DNA from: Niabella insulamsoli
Lineage (GTDB): Bacteria > Bacteroidota > Bacteroidia > Chitinophagales > Chitinophagaceae
Direction of reading: 5' to 3'
DNA: 64,000 nt
Assembly (NCBI RefSeq): GCF_039652435.2
Contig: NZ_CP190246.1
Coordinates: forward strand, 558,001-622,000
Numbering within the stretch: the stretch's first letter is position 1; every line of letters starts with the position of its first letter. The notes below the pieces were generated by a model. That model searched no databases and was not told the origin of the DNA. It worked only from the letters and a program-made list of their open reading frames with translations. Of the stretch, positions 17,699-25,998 are shown piece by piece. A program made the position numbers and the translations under genes.

Positions 17699-18931
17699 AT
17701 GATGAATGCAAATTGGAAAATAAAAGTCTCACTTTACTTAAATTATTTCGTTTTCGCGATTCTTTTGAACAGCGTCGGCATTGTAATCGCAAAATCTATC
17801 AACGTATATGGCGTTGATGAAAGGGCGGCCTCCATTTTGGAAGCCTTTAAGGATTTGCCAATCGCTATTGTTTCATTTTTTGTCGCATCTTTTTTACCAA
17901 GGATCGGCTATAAAAAAGCGATGTTGGTGGCCTTGGCGCTTGTCTTTGCCGGATGCCTCGGAATGTATTTTGCTAACAGTTTTTGGGGCGCCAAGCTGAT
18001 GTTTCTTTCGGTTGGAGTAAGTTTCGCGCTTATTAAATTATCGGTGTATAGTTTGGTAGGTGTGGTCACTTCCGGTCCCCGTCAACATGCTGCTTTGATG
18101 AGTTCAATTGAAGGGTTTTTTATGGTCGGCATTGCCAGCGCCTATTTTTTGTTTCCCGCCTTTTATGATGATGCAAACGAGCGGTCCTGGTTGAACGTCT
18201 ACCTGCTGCTTTGCGTATTGATCTTTATATCAATTTTATTTCTGCTTTTTTCGGGGGTTCGCATTCCAAAGCAAACAGTGACAAGCGATTGGAGGGCCGA
18301 TATAAAAAATTCGCTCGCCTTATTAACGCTGCCACTGGTATTGGTGTTTATTTGCGCTGCCTTTTTCTTTGTGATGATTGAGCAGGGGATTATGACCTGG
18401 TTGCCTCGCTTCAATGAAAAGATATTCTCGTTTTCAGAAGTGCTAAGTGTGCAAATGGCTTCCCTGTTGGCCATTTCGCTTGCGGCGGGCAGGTTTATCG
18501 CCGGCTGGCTCGCGAAGCGGATTTCCTGGTCTCATATTGTTATCGCCTGCGCCCTTGCCTCGGGTGGGTTGTTATTAATTGTATTGCCCGCCATTCGTAC
18601 AAGCGCCAATTTAGGTCAGCTTACCAGCGTATTGCAGGTGCCGGCGATTGGTTTTGCGCTTCCTTTTATAGGGTTATTTATAGCGCCAATTTATCCGTTG
18701 CTTAATTCGACGGTTTTAAGCCATTTGCCAAAAAATCTTCACGCTCCCATGTCAGGGCTGATCATCATTTTTTCGGCGTTGGGCGGCACGCTGGGATCCA
18801 GGATGGTGGGGATTTTATTTGGACGCATTGGCGGTGTCAACGCTTTTTATTTCTTGATTATACCGCTACTACTGCTGGTTGTAGCCGTGTTGCTTATTCG
18901 AAAAATTACATCCAAAGCTAAACCGGATTAG
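17699..18931 (+). CDS. MFS transporter
   Basis: A 410-aa inner-membrane protein with about 12 hydrophobic segments, starting with WKIKVSLYLNYFVFAILL. A loop after TM2 reads FLPRIGYKKAMLVAL, like the MFS loop 2-3. The central loop lies near residue 195-210 (RIPKQTVTSDWRAD). The family exports or imports small solutes by proton coupling. By position it would move trehalose or its products across the inner membrane (inference). It follows susD by 61 bp, across a terminator-like hairpin, and is convergent with the copper ATPase gene. Confidence 0.9.
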   Translation: MMNANWKIKVSLYLNYFVFAILLNSVGIVIAKSINVYGVDERAASILEAFKDLPIAIVSFFVASFLPRIGYKKAMLVALALVFAGCLGMYFANSFWGAKLMFLSVGVSFALIKLSVYSLVGVVTSGPRQHAALMSSIEGFFMVGIASAYFLFPAFYDDANERSWLNVYLLLCVLIFISILFLLFSGVRIPKQTVTSDWRADIKNSLALLTLPLVLVFICAAFFFVMIEQGIMTWLPRFNEKIFSFSEVLSVQMASLLAISLAAGRFIAGWLAKRISWSHIVIACALASGGLLLIVLPAIRTSANLGQLTSVLQVPAIGFALPFIGLFIAPIYPLLNSTVLSHLPKNLHAPMSGLIIIFSALGGTLGSRMVGILFGRIGGVNAFYFLIIPLLLLVVAVLLIRKITSKAKPD

Positions 18932-18955
18932 CGACGATGTGCTAATGTCCATTTT

Positions 18956-21106
18956 CTATTTCACCTTTTTTATAGCCAGCCGGCCGCTGTTTAAAGCCAG
19001 CACCACATCGCTGAAAGCCATCACCAACGCGCCAAACTGAGGCGTTAAGAACCCTAACGCTGCCACGGGAATGGCGATGATATTATAAGAAAAGGCCCAG
19101 AAGAGATTTTCTTTAATTGTTTTATAAGTATGCCGGCCCAGGCCCAAAGCAGTGGGCAGGTTTTTCAAACCATGGTTCATCAATACCACCTGAGCTGTTT
19201 GCATGGCGATCTGCGAAGCGTCGCTCATGCTGATACCAATGGTGGCCTGCGCTAAAGCAGGTGCGTCGTTAATGCCGTCGCCCACCATCGCTGTGGGCGC
19301 TTCAGCATTCTTTTTAGCTACGATAGCGAGTTTTTCTTCCGGCTTTTTTTCTGCGATCACTTCGTCAATACCCAATATGCCGGCGATATGTTCGGCTTTT
19401 GCTTTTTTGTCGCCGCTCAGTAAAATGGTTTTGATGTTTTTACTGTGAAAATAGTTCACAACTGATTTCGCCTCCGGCCGTAATTCGTCAACAACATCAA
19501 TGTATCCGATCAATTGATTGTTTTCAACCACATAGATATTATGGGTGTCATCTTTGGTCAGGTGCGCTGCTATTTTGTAGGAGCCCGCGCGGTATTCGTT
19601 GCCGCCTTTATCGGAAGCCCGCATGCCTTCGCCTTTGATCTCATCAATTTTTTGCCAGCGGATTTCTCCGTTTGCCTTCCATTCTTTAGCAAACACTTTG
19701 GCGATCGGGTGGTTGGAATACTTTTCTAAAGAATAAACCAGCAGTTTAAATGCCGCCTCATCAATGCGCGGGTCTAATATTTTATAATTTGAAATGGAAA
19801 ATTTTCCGGTGGTTAATGTGCCGGTTTTATCAAAGACGACCTGGCGGATATCTTTAAAATGTTCGAGGCTGGTAGCGTTTCTAAAAAGTATTCCGTTGCG
19901 GGCGCCACGTCCCAAACCAACTGCGATTGCCGCAGGCGTCGCCAAACCCATCGCGCAGGGACAGGCGATCACCAACACAGCGATGGCGCGCATCAACGAC
20001 GGTGTGAAGTCTTTTAATACCACCCAATTGATAATGAGCGTTAGCGCTGCAATTCCCAATACCACCGGGATAAAGACCGCGCTTATTTTATCTGCCATTT
20101 GTTGTACCGGCGGTTTTTCACCCTGCGCTTCTTCTACCATGTGAATGATGCCCGAAAGTACGGTGTCGTTTCCGACCGCGGTTACCTGGGCCTTGGCTGT
20201 TCCGTCGGTAATGATACTGCCTCCGATCAACCTTGCTTTCTTTCCCTTGGAAACCGGCACGCTCTCCCCTGTGATGATAGATTCATTAACGCTCACGTCG
20301 CCCCATAAAATTTTACAATCCGTTGGAACCTGTTCGCCACTTTTTAACAAGATAAGGTCTCCTGTCCGCAGGGCGCTGCTTTCTACCGGAAATACATTTT
20401 CATTGTGATCACTATCATACGCGATCATGTTGGCCATTACCACCTGTGTTTCCGCCAGCTTTTTCAGTTGGGACTGGGTAGATTGAACCGCTCGTTCTTC
20501 CACATAATTTCCAAGAAAAACCAGCGTGATCACGGTCGCGGCTGTTTCGAAAAAAATATAAGCATGCTGCCCGGTGATTAAACCATACAAACTGTAAATA
20601 AATGCGGCCGTAGCGCCAATAGCGATTAAAACATTCATATTCGGCATACCATTGCGAATGCTTTTCCAGGCGCTTATACCAAAAAAAGACGTGCCTACAA
20701 CATACACCGGCAAACACAAGAGGAGCTGCACATAAGGCTGCATCAGCCAGCTGTCGTGCATGGCGGGAAACATGTGCAGCATCAATACCAGGGTGAAAGG
20801 AAGACAGAACCAAAAGCGTTGCTGGTTATTTTTGAGAAAGCCCGATTGCTTTTCTTCATGCGAATGATCGTGGCCGTGTGAGGGCGCGGCGGATTTGTTT
20901 ACCACTTTGTATCCCAAACCAGCTAAGCCTTTAGATATTTTTTCGACCGGCGCGCTTCCGCTATTTTCAAAACTCACGTTGCCCGTTGCGAAATTGACCC
21001 GTACATCTTTCGCTCCTTCTTTATTCAGGTATTTATTGATAGTGAGCGCGCAGGTAGCGCAATCCATGCCTTCTACGGTCCAGTTTATTTTTTCTTTTGC
21101 TTCCAT
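18956..21106 (-). CDS. copA: Copper-translocating P-type ATPase
   Basis: P1B-1 ATPase that exports Cu(I) across the inner membrane. It has an N-terminal heavy-metal domain (8-70) with GMDCATC (C16, C19), then a His-rich linker HGHDHSHEE (77-85). TGES is at 279-282, the CPC metal site at 382-384, DKTGTLT at 426-432 (phosphorylated D426), HP at 466-467 and GDGIND at 609-614. Y674, N675 and M697-S699 in the last helices match the Cu(I) group rather than the Zn/Cd group. At 716 aa with one metal domain it is of usual size. No cop regulator or chaperone gene is adjacent. Confidence 0.94.
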   Translation of the reverse strand: MEAKEKINWTVEGMDCATCALTINKYLNKEGAKDVRVNFATGNVSFENSGSAPVEKISKGLAGLGYKVVNKSAAPSHGHDHSHEEKQSGFLKNNQQRFWFCLPFTLVLMLHMFPAMHDSWLMQPYVQLLLCLPVYVVGTSFFGISAWKSIRNGMPNMNVLIAIGATAAFIYSLYGLITGQHAYIFFETAATVITLVFLGNYVEERAVQSTQSQLKKLAETQVVMANMIAYDSDHNENVFPVESSALRTGDLILLKSGEQVPTDCKILWGDVSVNESIITGESVPVSKGKKARLIGGSIITDGTAKAQVTAVGNDTVLSGIIHMVEEAQGEKPPVQQMADKISAVFIPVVLGIAALTLIINWVVLKDFTPSLMRAIAVLVIACPCAMGLATPAAIAVGLGRGARNGILFRNATSLEHFKDIRQVVFDKTGTLTTGKFSISNYKILDPRIDEAAFKLLVYSLEKYSNHPIAKVFAKEWKANGEIRWQKIDEIKGEGMRASDKGGNEYRAGSYKIAAHLTKDDTHNIYVVENNQLIGYIDVVDELRPEAKSVVNYFHSKNIKTILLSGDKKAKAEHIAGILGIDEVIAEKKPEEKLAIVAKKNAEAPTAMVGDGINDAPALAQATIGISMSDASQIAMQTAQVVLMNHGLKNLPTALGLGRHTYKTIKENLFWAFSYNIIAIPVAALGFLTPQFGALVMAFSDVVLALNSGRLAIKKVK

Positions 21107-21125
21107 GATTCGCTATTATAACAAG

Positions 21126-21133
21126 CAAAGTTA
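21126..21133 (-). promoter_or_regulatory. -7 promoter box (TAACTTTG) for copA
   Basis: Exact TAnnTTTG match on the minus strand, 19 nt before the copA ATG. Confidence 0.5.
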
Positions 21134-21249
21134 TACCAAGGTTGCGTGCGGCCGGGTGGTCTGAGCGTTTATAATTACTACCTCGTTGCAGAAAGGCCAA
21201 CTATTATTGCATTGACGTTGCGATAATAGATGCAGGCTGCTCAAAATGG

Positions 21250-21840
21250 CTACAAGCCGCGTTCGATATTGATAACTTTGACAAATCTTGCCTGGTAGTG
21301 ACTGGTCATCGAACTGATCGTAACGCCGTTGGCTTTTCCCGAACTGGAATGGATAAATCGCAGGCTGTCGGTATTGTCTGTAATAATGCCCATGTGTCCA
21401 ACGATCAGCGAAGCAGAATCCGTTCCGGTGAATAAGATGAGGTCTCCTCTTTTTGCATTCGCAGGCGCCACTTGCCGGCCTTTGTCTGTAAAGTCGACAG
21501 AAGAGCGCGGCACTTGATAACCAAAATGATTAAAAACATAGGTAATAAACCCCGAACAGTCAAAGCCTTTGGCAGGGTCGCTCGAAGCATACAAATAAGG
21601 CACGCCTAAAAGCGTTTCGGCAAAATCAACTACCGCCATCACATTTATACTGGAATCGTTTTCCGCCGGAAATTTCAAAAGCCGGGAAACCGTATCGGGC
21701 TGCGGAATTGCCGAACCGGGGCCGTTTGCCAAAGGCGTAGCTTCCGAAGGAGCGGCTTTCGTTTTAAAATTCATTACCGTTGTTGCGTAATATATCAATC
21801 CGGATAAAACGAATAATATGATAAGGAAATATTTTAACAC
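21250..21840 (-). CDS. NlpC/P60 family cell-wall hydrolase
   Basis: A 196-aa C40 peptidase that cleaves peptidoglycan stem peptides. An N-terminal hydrophobic segment (3-20) forms a membrane anchor or uncleaved signal, followed by a Pro/Ala-rich linker. The catalytic domain has C95 in FDCSGF, H149 in VGHMGII and a third polar residue at H164 (FIHSSS). The start codon is GTG at 21840; the reading frame and the anchor position support it. It stands alone, between copA and the divergent fumC. Confidence 0.9.
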   Translation of the reverse strand: MLKYFLIILFVLSGLIYYATTVMNFKTKAAPSEATPLANGPGSAIPQPDTVSRLLKFPAENDSSINVMAVVDFAETLLGVPYLYASSDPAKGFDCSGFITYVFNHFGYQVPRSSVDFTDKGRQVAPANAKRGDLILFTGTDSASLIVGHMGIITDNTDSLRFIHSSSGKANGVTISSMTSHYQARFVKVINIERGL

Positions 21841-21938
21841 GTTTGGCGGTTTGATACGTTTTTAATAGCAACCGCTATGCCGAAAAAAGGGTTCCGCTTC
21901 GGCCGGAAAATTATTTTACTGCGAATGCGTCTAAACAA

Positions 21939-21946
21939 TACCTTTG
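21939..21946 (+). promoter_or_regulatory. -7 promoter box (TACCTTTG) for fumC
   Basis: Exact TAnnTTTG match, 27 nt before the preferred fumC ATG. It overlaps the TTG that a longer gene model would use, which argues for the ATG at 21974. Confidence 0.55.
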
Positions 21947-21973
21947 TTTGCATCTCAAAAAATTGTAACGATT

Positions 21974-23371
21974 ATGGAATACAGAATTGAAAAAGACACC
22001 ATGGGCGAGGTAAAAGTGCCGGCACAAGCCTACTACGGGGCGCAAACCCAGCGTTCGATCGAGAACTTTAAAATTGCGCAGGACATTAACAAAATGCCTC
22101 AAGAAATTATTAAAGCCTTTGCTTACCTGAAAAAGGCGGCAGCTATCACCAATCAGAAAGCAAAAGTATTACCCAAAAATAAAGCGGTATTAATTGGCAA
22201 GGCCTGTGATGAAATTTTGGACGGTAAGCTCGACGATCAGTTCCCGCTCGTGGTTTGGCAGACCGGTAGCGGAACGCAGAGCAATATGAACGTGAATGAA
22301 GTGGTTGCTTACCGCGGCCATGTGCTCAATGGCGGCAAGCTAACCGATAAAGAAAAATTTTTACATCCCAACGATGATGTAAATAAAAGCCAAAGCAGCA
22401 ACGACACTTTCCCGACAGCAATGCATATCGCCGCCTATAAAATCCTGACTGAAGTTACCATTCCGGGTATTGAAAAGCTGCGGGATACGCTGAAGAAGAA
22501 AAGCAGGCAATACATGAAAGTGGTAAAGATTGGCCGTACGCATTTTATGGACGCCACGCCGCTTACGGTAGGGCAGGAGCTAAGCGGCTACGTGTCGCAG
22601 CTCGATCATGGACTGAAGGCTATTAAAAATACATTACCGCATTTGAGTGAACTGGCGTTGGGAGGTACCGCTGTGGGGACAGGCATCAACACGCCGGAGG
22701 GCTATGACAAAAATGTGGCGGCAGAAATTGCGCGTTTGACGAAGCTGCCATTTAAAACGGCCGATAATAAATTTGAGGCGCTCGCCGCGCACGACGCAAT
22801 CGTTGAAGCGCACGGCGCCTTAAAAACCGTAGCGGTTAGTTTGATGAAAATTGCCAATGATATCCGCATGTTATCCAGCGGGCCGCGCAGCGGCATCGGC
22901 GAACTTTATATTCCTGACAACGAGCCGGGTTCTTCGATTATGCCGGGCAAGGTGAACCCCACGCAATGCGAAGCTTTGACCATGATCGCCGCGCAGGTGA
23001 TGGGAAATGATGTTGCGATTAGCGTCGGCGGCGCCAACGGGCATTTTGAGCTGAATGTATTTAAACCGGTTATGATCTATAACTTTCTGCACAGCGCAAG
23101 GCTGATCGGCGATGGTTGTGTTTCATTCAATGATAAATGTGCGGTTGGTATCGAGCCTATCAAGGAAAATATTAAAAAGCATGTTGACAATTCGCTGATG
23201 CTGGTGACGGCTTTAAATACCAAAATAGGATATTACAAGGCTGCAGAAATCGCGCAGAAAGCGCACAAAGAGGGAAGCACGCTCAAAGAAATGGCCGTGA
23301 AACTGGGCTATCTCACCCCCAAAGAATTTGATGAGTGGGTGGTACCCGGTAAGATGGTGGGAAAAATATAA
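21974..23371 (+). CDS. fumC: Class II fumarate hydratase
   Basis: Interconverts fumarate and L-malate in the TCA cycle. The 465-aa protein starts MEYRIEKDTMGEVKVPAQAY, typical of class II fumarases. It has GSGTQSNMNVNEV, the TFPTAMHIA region, KIGRTHFMDATPLT and the superfamily signature GSSIMPGKVNPTQCEA. Iron-sulfur cysteines of class I enzymes are absent. The ATG at 21974 is preferred over a TTG at 21944, which falls in the promoter box. A terminator follows at 23415. Confidence 0.96.
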   Translation: MEYRIEKDTMGEVKVPAQAYYGAQTQRSIENFKIAQDINKMPQEIIKAFAYLKKAAAITNQKAKVLPKNKAVLIGKACDEILDGKLDDQFPLVVWQTGSGTQSNMNVNEVVAYRGHVLNGGKLTDKEKFLHPNDDVNKSQSSNDTFPTAMHIAAYKILTEVTIPGIEKLRDTLKKKSRQYMKVVKIGRTHFMDATPLTVGQELSGYVSQLDHGLKAIKNTLPHLSELALGGTAVGTGINTPEGYDKNVAAEIARLTKLPFKTADNKFEALAAHDAIVEAHGALKTVAVSLMKIANDIRMLSSGPRSGIGELYIPDNEPGSSIMPGKVNPTQCEALTMIAAQVMGNDVAISVGGANGHFELNVFKPVMIYNFLHSARLIGDGCVSFNDKCAVGIEPIKENIKKHVDNSLMLVTALNTKIGYYKAAEIAQKAHKEGSTLKEMAVKLGYLTPKEFDEWVVPGKMVGKI

Positions 23372-23414
23372 TTTTTTCTAACAAATACTTTTTTTAAAAT
23401 TGCATCTAAGTTTG

Positions 23415-23447
23415 AAAGCCCGGTTATTTAACCAGGCTTTTTTCTTT
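23415..23447 (+). terminator. Intrinsic terminator after fumC
   Basis: A stem of AAAGCCCGGTT with AACCAGGCTTT (one mismatch) and a 4-nt loop, followed by a T-rich run. It sits 44 nt past the fumC stop. Confidence 0.7.
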
Positions 23448-23466
23448 AACTCCTAATATAGCAACC

Positions 23467-24033
23467 ATGAAAAAACGAACTGCATTCATATCGGGAATCA
23501 GCATGCTGTTTTTATTAAATTCTCTTGCAACATCAGCACAAAAGCCCTCCGTCCAAGGTTTGCCAAAAGTAGAAGCCGGTTTGGGAGGCTTTGGAGGAGC
23601 TTACGAAGCTAAGTTAGGCAGAAAATTTTCCATTGATCTCGGTGCCGGTATAGGCGGACGCTACGAAATTTATAACTACACTTTTGCTTATATCATAGCC
23701 GACAGCAGAAGCTGGATCCCGGCGCTTTACATGCAAGTCAATCCACGCTTTTACTATAATCTTTCAAGAAGAGATGTCAAAGGAAAGATAATCGCCAACA
23801 ATTCAGGAAACTTTTTCGGGTTAAAAATAAAGGTAGCGCCTCATACAGCGCAGATTAACCCGGGAGCATTGATCAATTTTCATTGGGGTTTACAGCGTGC
23901 TTACGGTCGCAGTAATAAATGGTTGTTTAATACACATGTGGGGCTCGGCTACGGGGGTAATATTGGAAAGGGTGGAAGCGAGGGTATGATATATCCGTCT
24001 ATAGATGCAAAATTTGCGTACCGTATTTTTTAA
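23467..24033 (+). CDS. Secreted protein of unknown function, probably an outer-membrane beta-barrel
   Basis: A 188-aa protein with a clear signal peptide (lysines at 2-3, hydrophobic core to about 20, ATSAQ cleavage region). The mature part is rich in glycine and alternating hydrophobic/aromatic strands (FGGAYEAKLGRKFSIDLGAG, NKWLFNTHVGLGYGGNIG). It ends in IDAKFAYRIF, an aromatic C-terminal residue as in outer-membrane beta-barrels. No specific family is recognised. It stands alone after the fumC terminator and is convergent with trmD. Confidence 0.75.
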   Translation: MKKRTAFISGISMLFLLNSLATSAQKPSVQGLPKVEAGLGGFGGAYEAKLGRKFSIDLGAGIGGRYEIYNYTFAYIIADSRSWIPALYMQVNPRFYYNLSRRDVKGKIIANNSGNFFGLKIKVAPHTAQINPGALINFHWGLQRAYGRSNKWLFNTHVGLGYGGNIGKGGSEGMIYPSIDAKFAYRIF

Positions 24034-24079
24034 TAAAAGCATAACCCACTCTTAGGAAAGCCAGCAAAAGGCGGCGCTA

Positions 24080-24754
24080 CTAATCAAGCAAATCCGGCCG
24101 TCTTTCTTTTGTTCGCTGGATGGATTGTTCGTAGCGCCAGTCTTCTATTTTTTTATGGTCGCCGCTCATGAGTACATCGGGCACCCGATGGCCGCGAAAA
24201 TCAACGGGGCGCGTATAAACCGGCGGCGCCAGTAAATGATCCTGAAATGAATCGGTTAGTGCTGAAGTTTCGTCGCCCAAAACGCCTGGCAGCAACCTGC
24301 CGATAGCGTCTACCAATACCGCCGCCGCCAGTTCGCCGCCGCTTAAAACGTAATCGCCGATAGACACTTCTTTGGTAACGTATTGCTGGCGTATGCGCTC
24401 ATCAATACCTTTGTAATGGCCGCAGATCAATAATAAATTATGTTTTAAAGAAAAGCTATTTGCCATTTTCTGGTCGAGCCTGGCGCCGTCGGGCGTGAGA
24501 TAGATTATATCGTCGTAGGCCCTTTCTTTCGACAGCTCTTCTATCGCATTGGCAAGCGGTTCGCACATCATCACCATGCCCGCGCCCCCGCCATATTGGT
24601 AATCGTCTATCTGGCCGTACTCATTGACGGCCCATTTGCGCAAGGCGTGGGTTTGTACGGTCAGCAAACCCTTTTCCTGAGCGCGTTTCATGATGCTGTG
24701 CTCGAAGGGGCTGGCTAATAATTCGGGAAGAACGGTAAGGATATCGATGTGCAT
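24080..24754 (-). CDS. trmD: tRNA (guanine(37)-N1)-methyltransferase
   Basis: Methylates G37 next to the anticodon to prevent frameshifting. The 224-aa SPOUT enzyme starts MHIDILTVLPELLASPFEHS. It has YGGGAGMVMMCEPL, the cofactor knot LICGHYKGIDERIRQ and DYVLSGGELAA, and a C-terminal region with RPVDFRGHRVPDVLMSGDH. The usual rimM, rpsP and rplS neighbours are absent. Its -7 box ends 5 nt before the ATG, so the message is probably leaderless. Confidence 0.95.
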   Translation of the reverse strand: MHIDILTVLPELLASPFEHSIMKRAQEKGLLTVQTHALRKWAVNEYGQIDDYQYGGGAGMVMMCEPLANAIEELSKERAYDDIIYLTPDGARLDQKMANSFSLKHNLLLICGHYKGIDERIRQQYVTKEVSIGDYVLSGGELAAAVLVDAIGRLLPGVLGDETSALTDSFQDHLLAPPVYTRPVDFRGHRVPDVLMSGDHKKIEDWRYEQSIQRTKERRPDLLD

Positions 24755-24759
24755 AAGGA

Positions 24760-24767
24760 CAAATGTA
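24760..24767 (-). promoter_or_regulatory. -7 promoter box (TACATTTG), leaderless-type, for trmD
   Basis: Exact TAnnTTTG match on the minus strand, 5 nt (TCCTT) before the trmD ATG. Confidence 0.6.
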
Positions 24768-24865
24768 CGGCGTAAAAATGTACGTTGTACGGGTTCGTGT
24801 ATGGTCGATGGTTTGCATTTAATCTTAAACCATCCGCAACGTATGGTTTGGGCGAGTAGATATGA

Positions 24866-25046
24866 TTACGGGAGCAGGCGTAGCAGCGTTTTCAATTGAT
24901 GAGGCGTAATATTTTCTGTTTCCGATTTATCGTAATAGAAAGCAGGTAGACAGTTTTGTTTTTTATGACAATATGCGTTATTCTTTTTTTAAAGAGATAT
25001 ATTTTTTAGCAAGCCTTTTTATTTGCTTATCAAATAATGCATGCTA
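24866..25046 (-). pseudogene. Decayed RelE/ParE-type toxin gene remnant
   Basis: On the minus strand directly after the antitoxin stop, three broken pieces read like one toxin. The first is ALFDKQIKRLAKKYISLKKE followed by a stop. The second is THIVIKNKTVYLLSI. The third, after a one-base shift, is YDKSETENITPHQLKTLL, with a stop at 24866-24868. These match, in order, the N-terminal KRLAKKY helix, the late beta-strand and the C-terminal segment of the RelE/ParE-like toxins encoded next to this antitoxin type in Bacteroidota (from memory). The middle, probably several tens of residues, is deleted. No start codon is left, so it cannot make a toxin. Confidence 0.7.
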
Positions 25047-25052
25047 ATGATC

Positions 25053-25280
25053 TTATAGCTCATCTAATAATTCTCTTGCGGGACGACCCTTCTTTTTTCC
25101 GGCTTCAATCAATTTTACTTCTTCCACAGCCTGCCTCAATTCGCGCAAAAGGCGGGACTCTTTTTGCTTTTTTTTCTTTTTCTCAGACGGGGGGACACTC
25201 GTTTTTACATAAGAAATATCATTCAACACTTCCATTAACGCAGGTGCTTTGTCATCTGGTATTTCTATTAAAATTTTCAT
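25053..25280 (-). CDS. Small antitoxin-like protein (orphan, partner toxin decayed)
   Basis: A 75-aa protein starting MKILIEIPDDKAPALMEVL and ending GRPARELLDEL. This architecture, with a short N-terminal strand, a Lys-rich middle (SEKKKKKQKESRLL) and the terminal LLDEL helix, is that of small Bacteroidota antitoxins that precede RelE/ParE-type toxin genes. The frame is intact and 194 bp of non-coding DNA with a repeat copy lie upstream. The toxin gene right after it is a remnant. The protein may survive as a regulator or an anti-addiction factor (inference). Confidence 0.75.
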   Translation of the reverse strand: MKILIEIPDDKAPALMEVLNDISYVKTSVPPSEKKKKKQKESRLLRELRQAVEEVKLIEAGKKKGRPARELLDEL

Positions 25281-25297
25281 TCGTTAATTATTTTTCT

Positions 25298-25333
25298 TTA
25301 GACTGGTAGTACCGCTAACCCAGTTGGTTTCAT
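25298..25333 (-). other. Possible 11-codon upstream ORF before the antitoxin
   Basis: On the minus strand, ACGAATGAAA at the end of repeat copy 1 opens a frame MKPTGLAVLPV ending in TAA, 17 nt before the antitoxin ATG. The second repeat copy has the same ACGAATGAAA, and there the ATG is the real start of the MBL-fold gene. It may be a leader ORF or the relic of a gene start. Confidence 0.3.
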
Positions 25334-25453
25334 TCGTAAATTTTTTATGTTTTTATGGGTCGGATGCCCGCCTGAACTTTCGGGCAGGGAACTTATCAGG
25401 TATAAAATTTTCATTCCTCTGTGTGATAAAAAATTTTATAATGAACGTTTCAT
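25328..25453 (-). repeat. Dispersed intergenic repeat, copy 1 (upstream of the antitoxin)
   Basis: About 125 bp that is closely similar to 57694-57800. Read on the minus strand, it shares GAAACGTTC, TATAAAATTTT, TTATCACACAG, the segment ATGAAAATTTTATACC continuing TGATAAGTTCC, CGACCCATAAAAACAT and the end ACGAATGAAA, all in the same order. Relative to copy 2 it carries an extra segment of about 22 bp with its own small hairpin (GCCCG / CGGGC) and lacks about 5 bp in one arm. It points toward the antitoxin gene. Confidence 0.8.
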
Positions 25454-25474
25454 CTGATGATTCAAAATTATATA

Positions 25475-25861
25475 TTATTCGCCGTCCATAAAGTCGTCCA
25501 GGTCGCGGCGCTCTTTTTTGGTGGGGCGGCCGATTTTGCTCAGGCGTTTTCCGCTGTAGAATGATGCGGCCTGCACTTTGGCTTTTTCCAGTTCTTCGGG
25601 CGGTGTCAGATCGACATAATATTTTATAGCTTCTTCATATTTTTTGCGGGTATGCAAAAGGCCGGTCACTTTTATGCGCCACTTTCGCCCTTCCGTCCGC
25701 ACATCATAAATATCGCCCAAATGCACATTTTTTCCGGGCTTGGCCGATTCTTCCTGATATTTTACGCGGTTATCGTTGCAAGCATCAGTAGCGAGCCGCC
25801 TGGTTTTAAACAGCCGGATCGACCACAAATATTTATCGAGGCGTAATTTCTCCTTTTCCAT
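25475..25861 (-). CDS. S4-domain RNA-binding protein, Hsp15 type
   Basis: A 128-aa cytosolic protein with an N-terminal S4 domain (LRLDKYLWSIRLFKTRRLAT, then VKYQEESAKPGKNVHLGDIYDV) and a basic C-terminal tail (SKIGRPTKKERRDLDDF). The family (Hsp15/HslR) binds stalled 50S subunits with nascent chains. Family-level function is established; the Bacteroidota member is assigned by similarity only. A -7-like box AATCTTTG (one mismatch) ends 5 nt before the ATG. Confidence 0.88.
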   Translation of the reverse strand: MEKEKLRLDKYLWSIRLFKTRRLATDACNDNRVKYQEESAKPGKNVHLGDIYDVRTEGRKWRIKVTGLLHTRKKYEEAIKYYVDLTPPEELEKAKVQAASFYSGKRLSKIGRPTKKERRDLDDFMDGE

Positions 25862-25866
25862 GCCAA

Positions 25867-25874
25867 CAAAGATT
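25867..25874 (-). promoter_or_regulatory. -7-like box (AATCTTTG), leaderless-type, for the S4 gene
   Basis: Seven of eight positions agree with TAnnTTTG as far as the fixed bases go (first base A instead of T). It ends 5 nt before the ATG, the same spacing as for trmD and the phosphatase gene. Confidence 0.4.
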
Positions 25875-25998
25875 GCAATTTTTCCGCATTTTAACTCCTC
25901 GTTCTTTGGGACCTGTTGCCTTACTGTCTCTACGCCTAAAACCCACGCGCGCTATTTTTGATCCTGATGACAGGCCTCAAATGTGGTACAGATTCTAT

